Below, one piece after another: positions 42,617 through 49,872 of a stretch of 49,872 nucleotides of DNA. This DNA is from an uncultured Actinomycetes bacterium. GTDB lineage: Bacteria; Actinomycetota; Actinomycetes; Nanopelagicales; Nanopelagicaceae. Where the stretch lies: NCBI GenBank assembly GCA_903897155.1, contig CAIUAO010000023.1:1-49872 (forward strand). The letters run 5' to 3'. Made by a program: the position numbers and the translations under genes. Each line of letters starts with the position of its first letter. Within the stretch, counting starts at the first letter, position 1. The notes under the pieces were generated by a model that worked only from the letters and a program-made list of their open reading frames with translations, had not been told where the DNA came from and did not search any database.

Positions 42617-44824
42617 TTATTCAGCAGAGTCTGTTGGAGTTGTTCCATCAGCTAAAACTGGGACCAAAGAGAACTTGCCCTTTGGATCAATCTCATTGAT
42701 CTCAACTTCAATCTTATCTCCGACCTTCATCACTTCTTCAAGGTTCTCAATGCGCTTTCCGCCATGCATCTTGCGAATTTGCGAGATGTGGAGCAAGCCA
42801 TCTTTACCAGGAACCAAAGAGATAAATGCGCCGAATGTTGCAAGCTTTACAACGCTACCGTTGAAACGCTCTCCAACCTTTGGAACAATCGGATTAGCGA
42901 TTGCATCAATCATCTTCTTTGCAGCTTCTGCTTGAGATCCTTCAAGAGCTCCAATGTAGATAGTTCCATCGTCTTCGATGGTGATATCTGCGCCTGTCTC
43001 ATCTTGAATCTGATTAATCATCTTGCCCTTAGGTCCGATGATCGCACCGATCAAATCAACAGGGACCTTGATTGAAATGATGCGAGGAGCAAGAAGGCTC
43101 ATCTCATCAGGAGCATCAATTGCTTGGGTCATGATGTCGAGGATGAATAGACGAGCTTCCTTTGCCTGCAGGAGCGCAGAAGCAAGTACTGAAGCAGGAA
43201 TTCCATCAAGCTTTGTATCAAGTTGAAGTGCTGTAACGAAATCCTTCGTTCCGGCAACCTTGAAGTCCATATCTCCGAATGCATCTTCGGCGCCCAAAAT
43301 GTCTGTAAGTGCGACATATTCAGTCTTGCCATCAACTTGATCTGAGATAAGACCCATAGCAATACCTGCAACTAGCGCCTTAAGTGGCACACCAGCATTA
43401 AGTAGCGACATGGTTGAAGCACACACAGAACCCATGGATGTTGATCCATTTGAACCTAGTGCTTCTGAAACTTGACGAATTGCATATGGAAATTCTTCGC
43501 GTGTTGGAAGAACTGGAAGCAATGCGCGCTCTGCAAGTGCACCGTGGCCGATTTCGCGACGCTTTGGTGAACCAACACGACCTGTCTCGCCTACTGAGTA
43601 AGGAGGGAAGTTGTAGTTGTGCATATAACGCTTATGGTGTTCAGGACTCAATGTGTCGAGTTGCTGTTCCATCTTGAGCATATTCAAAGTTGTAACACCA
43701 AGAATTTGTGTCTCACCACGTTCAAAGATTGCTGAACCGTGAACACGAGGCATAACTTCAACCTCTGCTGTAATTGCACGAATATCACGAACTCCGCGAC
43801 CATCAATACGAATCTTGTCGCGCAATACACGCTGACGTACTGACTTCTTGGTAACTGAGCGAAGCGCTGCAGAAACTTCCTTCTCACGGCCTTCAAATGA
43901 GACAGCGAAATGTTCCTTGTTGACTGCATTGATCTCATCAAGCTTGGTCTCACGTTCTTGCTTTCCAGCAATTGTAAGCGCCTTTGCGATGTCGTCTGCT
44001 GCAGCCTTTTCAACTGCTGCATAAACATCATCTTGATACTCCAAGTAGACAGGGAATTCACCAGTTGGCTTTGCGGCAACCTTTGAAAGTTCATTTTGTG
44101 CATTGCATAGCGCACGGATAAATGGCTTTGCAGCCTCTAGCCCTTGGCCAACAATCTCTTCAGTTGGAGCCTGTGCTCCATCCTTGATCAGACCAATTGT
44201 CTGTGTTGTCGCTTCAGCTTCAACCATGATGATTGCAATGTCATCACCAGCAATTGTTCCAGCAACAACCATGTCAAAGACTGCCTTCTCCAAATCAGAG
44301 TGATTTGGGAATGCAACCCATTGGCCTTCAATCAAAGCAACGCGAACGCCGCCGATTGGACCCGTGAATGGCAATCCAGCAAGTTGTGTTGACATTGATG
44401 CCGCGTTGATAGCAAGTACGTCATACATGTGATCAGGGTTGAGCGCCATAACTGTGACAACAACCTGAACTTCATTACGCAATCCTTTAACGAATGCAGG
44501 GCGAAGGGGGCGGTCAATAAGGCGGCATGTAAGGATCGCATCTTCTGATGGACGACCTTCGCGGCGAAAGAATGATCCTGGGATCTTTCCTGCTGCATAC
44601 ATACGCTCTTCAACATCAACAGTCAGTGGGAAGAAATCAAATTGATCTTTCGGCTGCTTTGATGCTGTTGTTGCAGACAGAAGCATTGAGTCATCATCTA
44701 GATAAACCAGTGCTGTTCCTGCTGCTTGCTTTGCGAGGCGTCCTGTTTCAAAACGGATCTCGCGCTTTCCAAACTTGCCATTGTCGATTTTCGCAACGGC
44801 GAACTTCACATCTTGACCCTCCAT
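42617..44824 (-). CDS. pnp: Polyribonucleotide nucleotidyltransferase (PNPase)
   Basis: PNPase degrades RNA from the 3' end by phosphorolysis and can also add tails. The 735-residue product has two RNase PH domains (about 10-240 and 335-560) joined by a helical linker. A KH domain (VDLIGAIIGPKGKMINQIQ, from about 600) and an S1 domain (GERFNGSVVKLATFGAFISL, from about 665) follow. The ATG is preceded by GGAG, whose first bases can be trapped in an 8-bp hairpin (44833-44867). It is downstream of rpsO and upstream of the M16 protease. Confidence 0.97.
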   Translation of the reverse strand: MEGQDVKFAVAKIDNGKFGKREIRFETGRLAKQAAGTALVYLDDDSMLLSATTASKQPKDQFDFFPLTVDVEERMYAAGKIPGSFFRREGRPSEDAILTCRLIDRPLRPAFVKGLRNEVQVVVTVMALNPDHMYDVLAINAASMSTQLAGLPFTGPIGGVRVALIEGQWVAFPNHSDLEKAVFDMVVAGTIAGDDIAIIMVEAEATTQTIGLIKDGAQAPTEEIVGQGLEAAKPFIRALCNAQNELSKVAAKPTGEFPVYLEYQDDVYAAVEKAAADDIAKALTIAGKQERETKLDEINAVNKEHFAVSFEGREKEVSAALRSVTKKSVRQRVLRDKIRIDGRGVRDIRAITAEVEVMPRVHGSAIFERGETQILGVTTLNMLKMEQQLDTLSPEHHKRYMHNYNFPPYSVGETGRVGSPKRREIGHGALAERALLPVLPTREEFPYAIRQVSEALGSNGSTSMGSVCASTMSLLNAGVPLKALVAGIAMGLISDQVDGKTEYVALTDILGAEDAFGDMDFKVAGTKDFVTALQLDTKLDGIPASVLASALLQAKEARLFILDIMTQAIDAPDEMSLLAPRIISIKVPVDLIGAIIGPKGKMINQIQDETGADITIEDDGTIYIGALEGSQAEAAKKMIDAIANPIVPKVGERFNGSVVKLATFGAFISLVPGKDGLLHISQIRKMHGGKRIENLEEVMKVGDKIEVEINEIDPKGKFSLVPVLADGTTPTDSAE

Positions 44825-44832
44825 GGGTCATC

Positions 44833-44867
44833 TCCATTTCTCAGCTCGCTGCACATTAGGAAATGGA
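44833..44867 (-). promoter_or_regulatory. pnp leader hairpin overlapping the ribosome binding site
   Basis: On the minus strand TCCATTTC (44867-44860) can pair over 8 bp with GAAATGGA (44840-44833), leaving a 19-base loop. The second arm contains the GGA of the GGAG ribosome binding site of pnp. Two further inverted repeats lie upstream (CTTC-GATC-GAAG at 44869-44880 and GGTCC/GGACC at 44895-44919). In E. coli a leader hairpin mediates PNPase autoregulation; a similar role here is inference. Confidence 0.5.
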
Positions 44868-44949
44868 TCTTCGATCGAAGTTCACGGAGATTTTGGTCCG
44901 TAAACCACTACCGAGGACCGATTAACTAAAGAGCGAACTGTTACTTAAA

Positions 44950-45219
44950 TTAGCGGCGAATACCGAGCTTTTCGATAATCGCTCTGTAACGAGTTACATC
45001 TGTCTTTGCAAGGTATTGCAAAATACGGCGACGCTTACCAACCAACAACAAGAGTCCACGACGGTTGTGGTGATCATTCTTATTAGTCTTGAGGTGTTCG
45101 GTAATTTCTTCGATACGGCGAGAAAGCAAAGCAATCTGTGCTTCAGGACTTCCTGTGTCAGTGGCGGAAGCGCCGTACTTTGCGATGATCTCTTTTTTCT
45201 CTGCTGGCTGTAAGGCCAT
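44950..45219 (-). CDS. rpsO: 30S ribosomal protein S15
   Basis: The 89-residue S15 binds the 16S central domain early in 30S assembly. It has the standard length and the conserved GSPEAQIALLSRRI (22-35), LKTNKNDHHNRRGLLLLVGKRRR segment (quoted in part) and YLAKTDVTRYRAII. AAGGAG is seven bases from the ATG. The rpsO-pnp order is the usual one. The 120-base leader can form a long-range stem and is a candidate S15 autoregulatory site. Confidence 0.98.
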   Translation of the reverse strand: MALQPAEKKEIIAKYGASATDTGSPEAQIALLSRRIEEITEHLKTNKNDHHNRRGLLLLVGKRRRILQYLAKTDVTRYRAIIEKLGIRR

Positions 45220-45245
45220 GTGGCACTCCTTCTACTGTCACGAGG

Positions 45246-45308
45246 GCCTCGGTGTGATTCACGAAGGCTCAAGTTCTCGCTTTGTGCACATAACTTACCA
45301 GCCGAGGC
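45246..45308 (-). promoter_or_regulatory. Candidate S15 autoregulatory leader of rpsO
   Basis: On the minus strand GCCTCGG (45308-45302) pairs perfectly with CCGAGGC (45252-45246), enclosing 49 bases and ending 26 bases before the rpsO start. CTGT/ACAG flanks could extend it across a bulge. Several bacterial phyla, actinobacteria included, carry structured rpsO leaders bound by S15, so this stem is a reasonable candidate; no S15-site motif is proven. Confidence 0.45.
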
Positions 45309-45314
45309 ACAGAG

Positions 45315-45337
45315 GTGAGAAATCGTGAGGATTTCAC
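45315..45337 (-). terminator. Hairpin directly after ribF
   Basis: On the minus strand GTGAAATC, a 5-base loop and GATTTC-T-CAC form a stem with one bulge, starting two bases after the ribF stop. No T-tract follows, so it is a weak terminator or a processing site between ribF and rpsO. Confidence 0.35.
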
Positions 45338-45339
45338 GC

Positions 45340-46203
45340 CTAGGAAGTGAGGGCTTTTGCTTGCTCGCAGTCACGCTTCATTTGCTCAAGTAGTGGGTCT
45401 AAGCCATCAAACTTCAAAGTGTCGCGGAGTCTAAATCCAAATTCTAATTTAGCTTCTTGATCATATAAATCTAAACCGGTTTGATCAATTGCATATGCCT
45501 CAACTTGGCGACCTCTTACGCCAGGAAAAGTTGGATTTGTGCCAATAGATATTGCTGCTTGCCATCTAATCCCACCGACGCTGAGCCAACCTGCATAAAC
45601 ACCATCTGCTGGAACAGTTGCATTCTCAGCTAGTCCAATATTTGCAGTTGGATAACCAATCTCACGGCCTCTTTTTTCACCATGAACGACTGGCCCTTTA
45701 AGGTAATAATTCCTAGTAAGTAATTCATTTGCTCTCTCAATATCTCCGTCGATCACAAGTGCACGGATACGAGAAGAGGAGATAGCGCTTCCTCTATCTT
45801 CTTCCAGATTCACGCCTGTCACACCGAAGCTACCTGCATGTTTCTTTAGGTACTCAACATTTCCTGCAGCTTTATGCCCGAATGTGAAGTTCTCCCCCAC
45901 CGTGACATGTGTAGCTTTCAACTGTTTCTGAAGTACTTCAGAGATAAATTCATCAGGACTTTTGGAAGCAAACTCTTTTGTGAATGGGAGAACAATAACC
46001 TCGGATGCACCATGCTCTTTTAGTAAAGTAATACGGTCAGCAATTCTCAGAATCGCAGATGGCGTACGCTCGGGAGCAAAAATTGAAGTTGGGTGTGGAT
46101 CAAAAGTAAGAACAGTGACAGGGCCATGCTCGGCGGCAGCAGCAAGAATCTTCTGGTGGCCCTTATGAACACCATCAAATATTCCAATAGCAACAGATGT
46201 CAT
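45340..46203 (-). CDS. ribF: Bifunctional riboflavin kinase/FAD synthetase
   Basis: RibF converts riboflavin to FMN and then FAD. The 287-residue product has the N-terminal nucleotidyltransferase domain with GIFDGVHKGHQKIL (7-20) and an ISSSRIR segment near 141. The C-terminal riboflavin kinase domain carries GREIGYPTANIGL (about 178-190) and the catalytic Glu in VEAYAID. It follows truB by four bases, as in other actinobacteria. AAGAAT six bases before the ATG could be a minor internal promoter. Confidence 0.96.
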   Translation of the reverse strand: MTSVAIGIFDGVHKGHQKILAAAAEHGPVTVLTFDPHPTSIFAPERTPSAILRIADRITLLKEHGASEVIVLPFTKEFASKSPDEFISEVLQKQLKATHVTVGENFTFGHKAAGNVEYLKKHAGSFGVTGVNLEEDRGSAISSSRIRALVIDGDIERANELLTRNYYLKGPVVHGEKRGREIGYPTANIGLAENATVPADGVYAGWLSVGGIRWQAAISIGTNPTFPGVRGRQVEAYAIDQTGLDLYDQEAKLEFGFRLRDTLKFDGLDPLLEQMKRDCEQAKALTS

Positions 46204-46207
46204 GGCG

Positions 46208-47086
46208 TTATTCTTTCACGGAAACCATAATCGGAGTTGCCACAAGGCATCCTCCAGAATTCTCATTACGAAGCAAACCTGCAAAATCACCATCGGGCGT
46301 AAGCGCGGCGACAACGCCATCGTGGCTATTTAAAGTGATGGTCCTTCCAAATGAAATTTCTGAAATCTCCGTCATATCAAGTGTCCGACTAGGAAGAATT
46401 TTTCCAATGCCTGCAGCAGTGCTCATCATCTCTGCGCTCTCCCACTCAGCACTTTCTTCAATCCTGAAAGGTGAAACCAGATACCTGCGAAGCTTGATTA
46501 GATGACCGCCAACACCAAGTGACTCTCCTAAATCCCTAGCAATAGCGCGAATATATGTTCCTGCAGAGCATTCAACGCCAACATGAATTTCAATGGAGTC
46601 TTCACTTCTTTCAATTGAAGTAATTGTTAGCTCATAAATAGTGACATCACGGGGTGGCAATTCAACTATCTCACCTTCGCGCACACGTTGGTGAGCAGTT
46701 TTTCCGTCCACTTTAATCGCGGAAACAGAACTAGGTCGCTGAGAGATCTCTCCCACCATCGCCTCTAATATTTTCTTAATTTGTTCATCAGTAATGACTG
46801 AAAGCTTAAGAGGATCAGCTTTAAATATAACTTCACCTTCAACATCATCTGTGACGGTAGCTTTACCCAGGGAGATAACGGCTTCGTAGCCTTTTCTGCC
46901 ATCAGTGACATATTGCAGAAGCCTGGTCGCATTACCAATGCCAAGAACAAGTACTCCAGTTGCCATCGGATCTAGCGTTCCAGCATGGCCTACTTTTTTT
47001 GTTCCAAAGCGCTTGCGAACCTTTGCCACAACATCATGGCTTGTCATTCCTACCGTTTTATTAACGAGCAAGAATCCGTTAGTCAT
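46208..47086 (-). CDS. truB: tRNA pseudouridine(55) synthase
   Basis: TruB isomerises U55 in the T-loop of tRNAs. The 292-residue product has the catalytic Asp39 in HAGTLDPMATGVL (34-46) and a C-terminal actinobacterial PUA-type domain (about 235-285). An in-frame reading extends upstream into rbfA, but MTNGFLLVNKTVG is the family's usual N-terminus. AGGT lies six bases before this ATG at 47086, which starts seven bases after the rbfA stop. Confidence 0.95.
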   Translation of the reverse strand: MTNGFLLVNKTVGMTSHDVVAKVRKRFGTKKVGHAGTLDPMATGVLVLGIGNATRLLQYVTDGRKGYEAVISLGKATVTDDVEGEVIFKADPLKLSVITDEQIKKILEAMVGEISQRPSSVSAIKVDGKTAHQRVREGEIVELPPRDVTIYELTITSIERSEDSIEIHVGVECSAGTYIRAIARDLGESLGVGGHLIKLRRYLVSPFRIEESAEWESAEMMSTAAGIGKILPSRTLDMTEISEISFGRTITLNSHDGVVAALTPDGDFAGLLRNENSGGCLVATPIMVSVKE

Positions 47087-47093
47087 CGATAAC

Positions 47094-47510
47094 CTATTCG
47101 TGACTCTTATATGGGTCAGATTCACCAATGGGCTTTGCTTGTGCACGAAGCTTCGCAAGTTCGGCATCAGCAGCTCGGACAGATGACATAAGGTCATTCA
47201 TCGCTGTTGCTGATTCCTGTAAACCATCTGCAAAAAACTCAATAGTTGGCGTAATACGCAGACCAAGGGCATTGCCAACTTCTCGGCGAACTAACCCCCT
47301 GGAAGATGAAAGTGCTGCCGCTGTTGCTGATTGAGCATCACCATCGCCCAGTACGGTATAAAAAACTGATGCTTGTTGTAGGTCACCAGTTACTCGAACA
47401 TCTGTGATCGTGATGAAACCAAGGCGTGGATCTTTTACCTTGGTCTCTAACGTTATTGCGATCACTTCTTTAATGCGATCGGCAACTTTCAGGGCGCGAT
47501 TAGAAGGCAT
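47094..47510 (-). CDS. rbfA: Ribosome-binding factor A
   Basis: RbfA is a KH-fold factor needed for late 30S maturation and 16S 5'-end processing. The 138-residue protein has RALKVADRIKEVIAITL (5-21), DPRLGFITITDVRVTGDLQ and the LRITPTIEF strand. It starts immediately after the infB stop (TAA followed by ATG), a typical infB-rbfA-truB unit. Confidence 0.96.
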   Translation of the reverse strand: MPSNRALKVADRIKEVIAITLETKVKDPRLGFITITDVRVTGDLQQASVFYTVLGDGDAQSATAAALSSSRGLVRREVGNALGLRITPTIEFFADGLQESATAMNDLMSSVRAADAELAKLRAQAKPIGESDPYKSHE

Positions 47511-49872
47511 TTATGCGCGCTTCTTCTCGCGAATCTCATAAGTCTGAATGACATCTCCGACTTCAAGTTCCTTGTAGGAACCTAAGCCGATACCGCACTC
47601 AAAACCTTCTTTAACTTCAGTTGCATCATCTTTGAATCTACGAAGTGATTCAACAGTGAGACTTTCGCCAATAACAACGCCAGCACGCAAAGTGCGAGCC
47701 TTGGCATTACGACGAATAAGGCCATCAAGAACGATTGATCCTGCAATATTTCCAAACTTGCTTGATTTGAAGATATCTCGTACTTCAGCATTACCAAGAA
47801 CAACCTCTTCATATTCTGGCTTGAGCAGACCCTTCAGAGATTTCTCAATATCTTCAATTGCATTATAGATAACAGTGTAGAAGCGAACTTCAACGCCTTC
47901 TTGATCAGCAAAGATCGCAGTTTGTGGTTCAGGCTTCACGTTAAAGCCAATAATTACCGCAGTTGATGCAGAAGCGAGTGTGACGTCGTTCTTAGTAATT
48001 GCTCCAACACCACGGTGAATAACACGCAGGTCTACTTCACTACCAACATCAAGCTGGAGAAGTGCATCTTCGAGCGCTTCAACGGAACCAGATACGTCGC
48101 CCTTAAGAATAAGGTTGAGCGTGCTGACCTTAGATTGCTCCATAAAGTCTTCAAGTGAAACCTTCTTACGAGCCTTAGCCAGCATTGCATTTCGCATTGC
48201 AAGCTGACGTTTTTCTGCAATTTGGCGAGCAGTACGGTCATCTTCAGCAACCATAAATGTGTCACCAGCACCTGGAACAGATGTGAAGCCAAGTACTTGA
48301 ACAGGACGAGATGGACCAGCAGATTCAACTGCATCTCCATTTTCATCAAGCATGGCGCGAACGCGACCAAAAGCACCACCAGCAACAATTGCGTCGCCAA
48401 CATTAAGTGTTCCGCGTTGAACAAGAACAGTGGCAACTGGGCCACGACCCTTATCTAGATTTGCTTCAATAGCCACACCACGAGCTGCATCATCGGCAAT
48501 AGCGCGAAGATCAAGAGCTGCATCTGCTGTGAGCAAAATGCTCTCAATCAAGGAATCAATTCCAAGACCAGATTTTGCAGATACGTTTACGAAGATTGTT
48601 GTTCCACCATATTCTTCAGCGATCAGGTTGTATTCAGTGAGTTGTTGGCGGACCTTATCTGGGTTCGCATCTTCTTTATCAACCTTGTTCACGGCAACAA
48701 CGATTGGAACATCTGCTGCCTGAGCATGGTTAAGAGCTTCAATTGTTTGTGGCATCACGCCATCATCTGCAGCAACAACAAGTACTGCAATATCTGTGAC
48801 CTTGGCACCTCGAGCACGCATTGCTGTGAAAGCTTCATGGCCCGGGGTATCAATAAATGTAATGGCACGTTCAACGCCTTCATGCATACGATGAATTTGA
48901 TATGCACCAATGTGCTGTGTGATTCCGCCTGCTTCACTCTTGACCACTTCGGTCTGGCGAATAGCATCAAGTAAACGAGTCTTACCGTGGTCAACGTGAC
49001 CCATTACAGTCACAATTGGCGAGCGCACGACAAGGTCTGCCTCATCGATATCTGCCAACTCTTTATCAAGATTGATATCGAACTCTTCAAGTAGCTCGCG
49101 ATCTTCATCTTCAGGGCTAACAACTTGGATAACAAAGCCCAGTTCCCCACCCAAAATTGTAAATGTGTCTTCATCTACAGACTGTGTAGCTGTAACCATT
49201 TCACCTAGGTGAAAGAGCGCCGATACTAAAGATGCTGGATCTGCATTAATTTTCTCTGCAAAGTCCATCAAAGTGGCGCCACGGCGTAGACGAATAACTG
49301 TCTTTCCATCACCATGTGGAACTACTGCTCCACCAAGTGAAGGAGCCGCCATATTGTCGAACTCTTCACGCAATACTTTCTTACTCTTATGTGCCTTACC
49401 CTTTTTGCTTCCTTGTTTTCCAAAAGCACCTGCAGCCCCGCCACGTTGATGACGACCTCCGCCTTTGCCACCAAACGCTGGAGCACCTGGTGCGCCAGTT
49501 GATGGTGCACCTGATGGTGAACGATAAGGAGAACTTCCTGGAGCACCTGTACCACCTGTACGAGGTGCGCCAGTTGAACCAGGGGCACCTGCAGGTCTTG
49601 CAGATTGTGGACGAGCAGCAAAACCAGGACGCACCGCACCTGGTCGATTACCTGACATTGGTGGACGCTCACCTGGACGAATTGGTCTGGCAGGTGGACG
49701 TGGCATACCTGTTCCACTATTTGCGCTACCAAATGGATTATTGCCAGCACGTGGTGGACGTGGCATAGGGTTACTTGTTCCAAATGGATTGTTACCAGGA
49801 GATGCTGGACGCGCAGTTGCAGCTGGTGGTGTTGATGAATCTAAATCTTCTGTTGGAGCTTTTGGTGTTATA
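47511..49872 (-). CDS. infB: Translation initiation factor IF-2, 5' end beyond the window
   Basis: IF-2 delivers initiator tRNA to the ribosome. The frame is open through the right edge, so the N-terminus is missing; at least 786 residues are visible. From the edge there is a Pro/Gly/Ala/Arg-rich low-complexity region (to about 49370) containing two near-repeats of GNNPFG followed by MPRPP. The G domain (GHVDHGKT from about 49001, DTPGHEAF, NKVDKED) and the beta-barrel and C-terminal fMet-tRNA-binding domains follow. An internal ATG at 49766 is not the start, because coding character continues upstream. Confidence 0.97.
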   Translation of the reverse strand, partial: ITPKAPTEDLDSSTPPAATARPASPGNNPFGTSNPMPRPPRAGNNPFGSANSGTGMPRPPARPIRPGERPPMSGNRPGAVRPGFAARPQSARPAGAPGSTGAPRTGGTGAPGSSPYRSPSGAPSTGAPGAPAFGGKGGGRHQRGGAAGAFGKQGSKKGKAHKSKKVLREEFDNMAAPSLGGAVVPHGDGKTVIRLRRGATLMDFAEKINADPASLVSALFHLGEMVTATQSVDEDTFTILGGELGFVIQVVSPEDEDRELLEEFDINLDKELADIDEADLVVRSPIVTVMGHVDHGKTRLLDAIRQTEVVKSEAGGITQHIGAYQIHRMHEGVERAITFIDTPGHEAFTAMRARGAKVTDIAVLVVAADDGVMPQTIEALNHAQAADVPIVVAVNKVDKEDANPDKVRQQLTEYNLIAEEYGGTTIFVNVSAKSGLGIDSLIESILLTADAALDLRAIADDAARGVAIEANLDKGRGPVATVLVQRGTLNVGDAIVAGGAFGRVRAMLDENGDAVESAGPSRPVQVLGFTSVPGAGDTFMVAEDDRTARQIAEKRQLAMRNAMLAKARKKVSLEDFMEQSKVSTLNLILKGDVSGSVEALEDALLQLDVGSEVDLRVIHRGVGAITKNDVTLASASTAVIIGFNVKPEPQTAIFADQEGVEVRFYTVIYNAIEDIEKSLKGLLKPEYEEVVLGNAEVRDIFKSSKFGNIAGSIVLDGLIRRNAKARTLRAGVVIGESLTVESLRRFKDDATEVKEGFECGIGLGSYKELEVGDVIQTYEIREKKRA

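Noticed and set aside
44869..44880. Perfect 12-bp palindrome CTTCGATCGAAG as a possible protein-binding operator
   Set aside because: It could be a repressor site but is better read as part of the structured pnp leader; no second copy was noticed in the window, so an operator call is unsupported.
49316..49783. Open frames in other phases across the infB N-terminal region
   Set aside because: They arise from the low-complexity Pro/Gly/Ala coding sequence of infB and have His/Leu/Val-rich compositions with no domain.
1..49872. CRISPR array, insertion sequence, prophage, toxin-antitoxin or defence cluster
   Set aside because: No spaced direct repeats, transposase, integrase, restriction or toxin-like genes are seen, and almost all bases are assigned to housekeeping genes.

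Overview
The window reads as a compact chromosomal segment of a free-living actinobacterium with a streamlined genome. The base composition looks to be in the mid-40s %GC by eye, which is low for the phylum. Almost every gene has a recognisable actinobacterial orthologue: DUF4032, DUF3046, a CxxC/HxH/C zinc-type protein ending near RSRNAP, ClgR, RodZ-like, ThyX and an Asp-type MurA. Together with intergenic gaps that never exceed about 180 bp, this suggests a freshwater planktonic lineage such as acI/Nanopelagicales (Ca. Planktophila or Ca. Nanopelagicus type). That placement is inference; no 16S gene is present.

Layout. Bases 1-9507 are an accessory-flavoured region: a partial gene, a kinase-fold DUF4032 protein, an AI-2E type permease, an MMPL exporter, an alpha/beta hydrolase, an aldehyde dehydrogenase, a small zinc-type protein, and an ABC exporter pair coupled to a secreted protein. 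Bases 9514-11412 hold PduO-type cobalamin adenosyltransferase divergent from murA. Bases 11409-19057 (minus strand) are the whole F1Fo ATP synthase operon, atpB-E-F-H-A-G-D-C, preceded by three small AtpI/AtpZ-like membrane genes. It is followed upstream by wecA, glyA, a degenerate TsaC/Sua5-like gene and the hflX-dapF-miaA-miaB chain (to 26721). Then come recX-recA with a clear SOS box, DUF3046, a second MMPL exporter and a TetR regulator. Bases 31367-38554 hold clgR, cinA (C-terminal domain), pgsA, a rodZ-like gene, ftsK, rnj and dapA. Then follow thyX, azlCD (plus strand), a glutaredoxin, dapB, an M16 protease, pnp, rpsO, ribF, truB, rbfA and infB, which runs off the right edge.

From memory of Mycobacterium tuberculosis gene order, 22162-49872 follows the order hflX...infB (Rv2725c-Rv2839c) with most intervening genes missing, and 9514-20197 contains the same genes as the rfe-atp-PduO-murA block (Rv1302-Rv1315). 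The genes serve energy conversion (ATP synthase), lysine/meso-diaminopimelate and peptidoglycan precursors (dapA, dapB, dapF, murA, wecA), translation and tRNA maturation (miaA, miaB, truB, rbfA, infB, rpsO), RNA decay (rnj, pnp) and DNA maintenance (recA, recX, ftsK, thyX).

The clearest pattern not explained by gene calls is in the control regions. At least eight genes carry a TANNNT hexamer exactly six bases before the start codon, the arrangement expected of leaderless transcripts, and several more carry a weaker NANNNT version. One 22-bp gap carries two such promoters facing away from each other with overlapping -10 boxes. Convergent genes overlap or abut at their stop codons with no terminator space. 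Other points of interest are two AtpZ-like paralogues flanking atpI, an epsilon subunit without its C-terminal domain, a TsaC-like protein that has lost its catalytic motifs, and structured leaders before pnp and rpsO. I found no CRISPR array, transposon, prophage, tRNA or rRNA, and no convincing wholly new multi-gene system.
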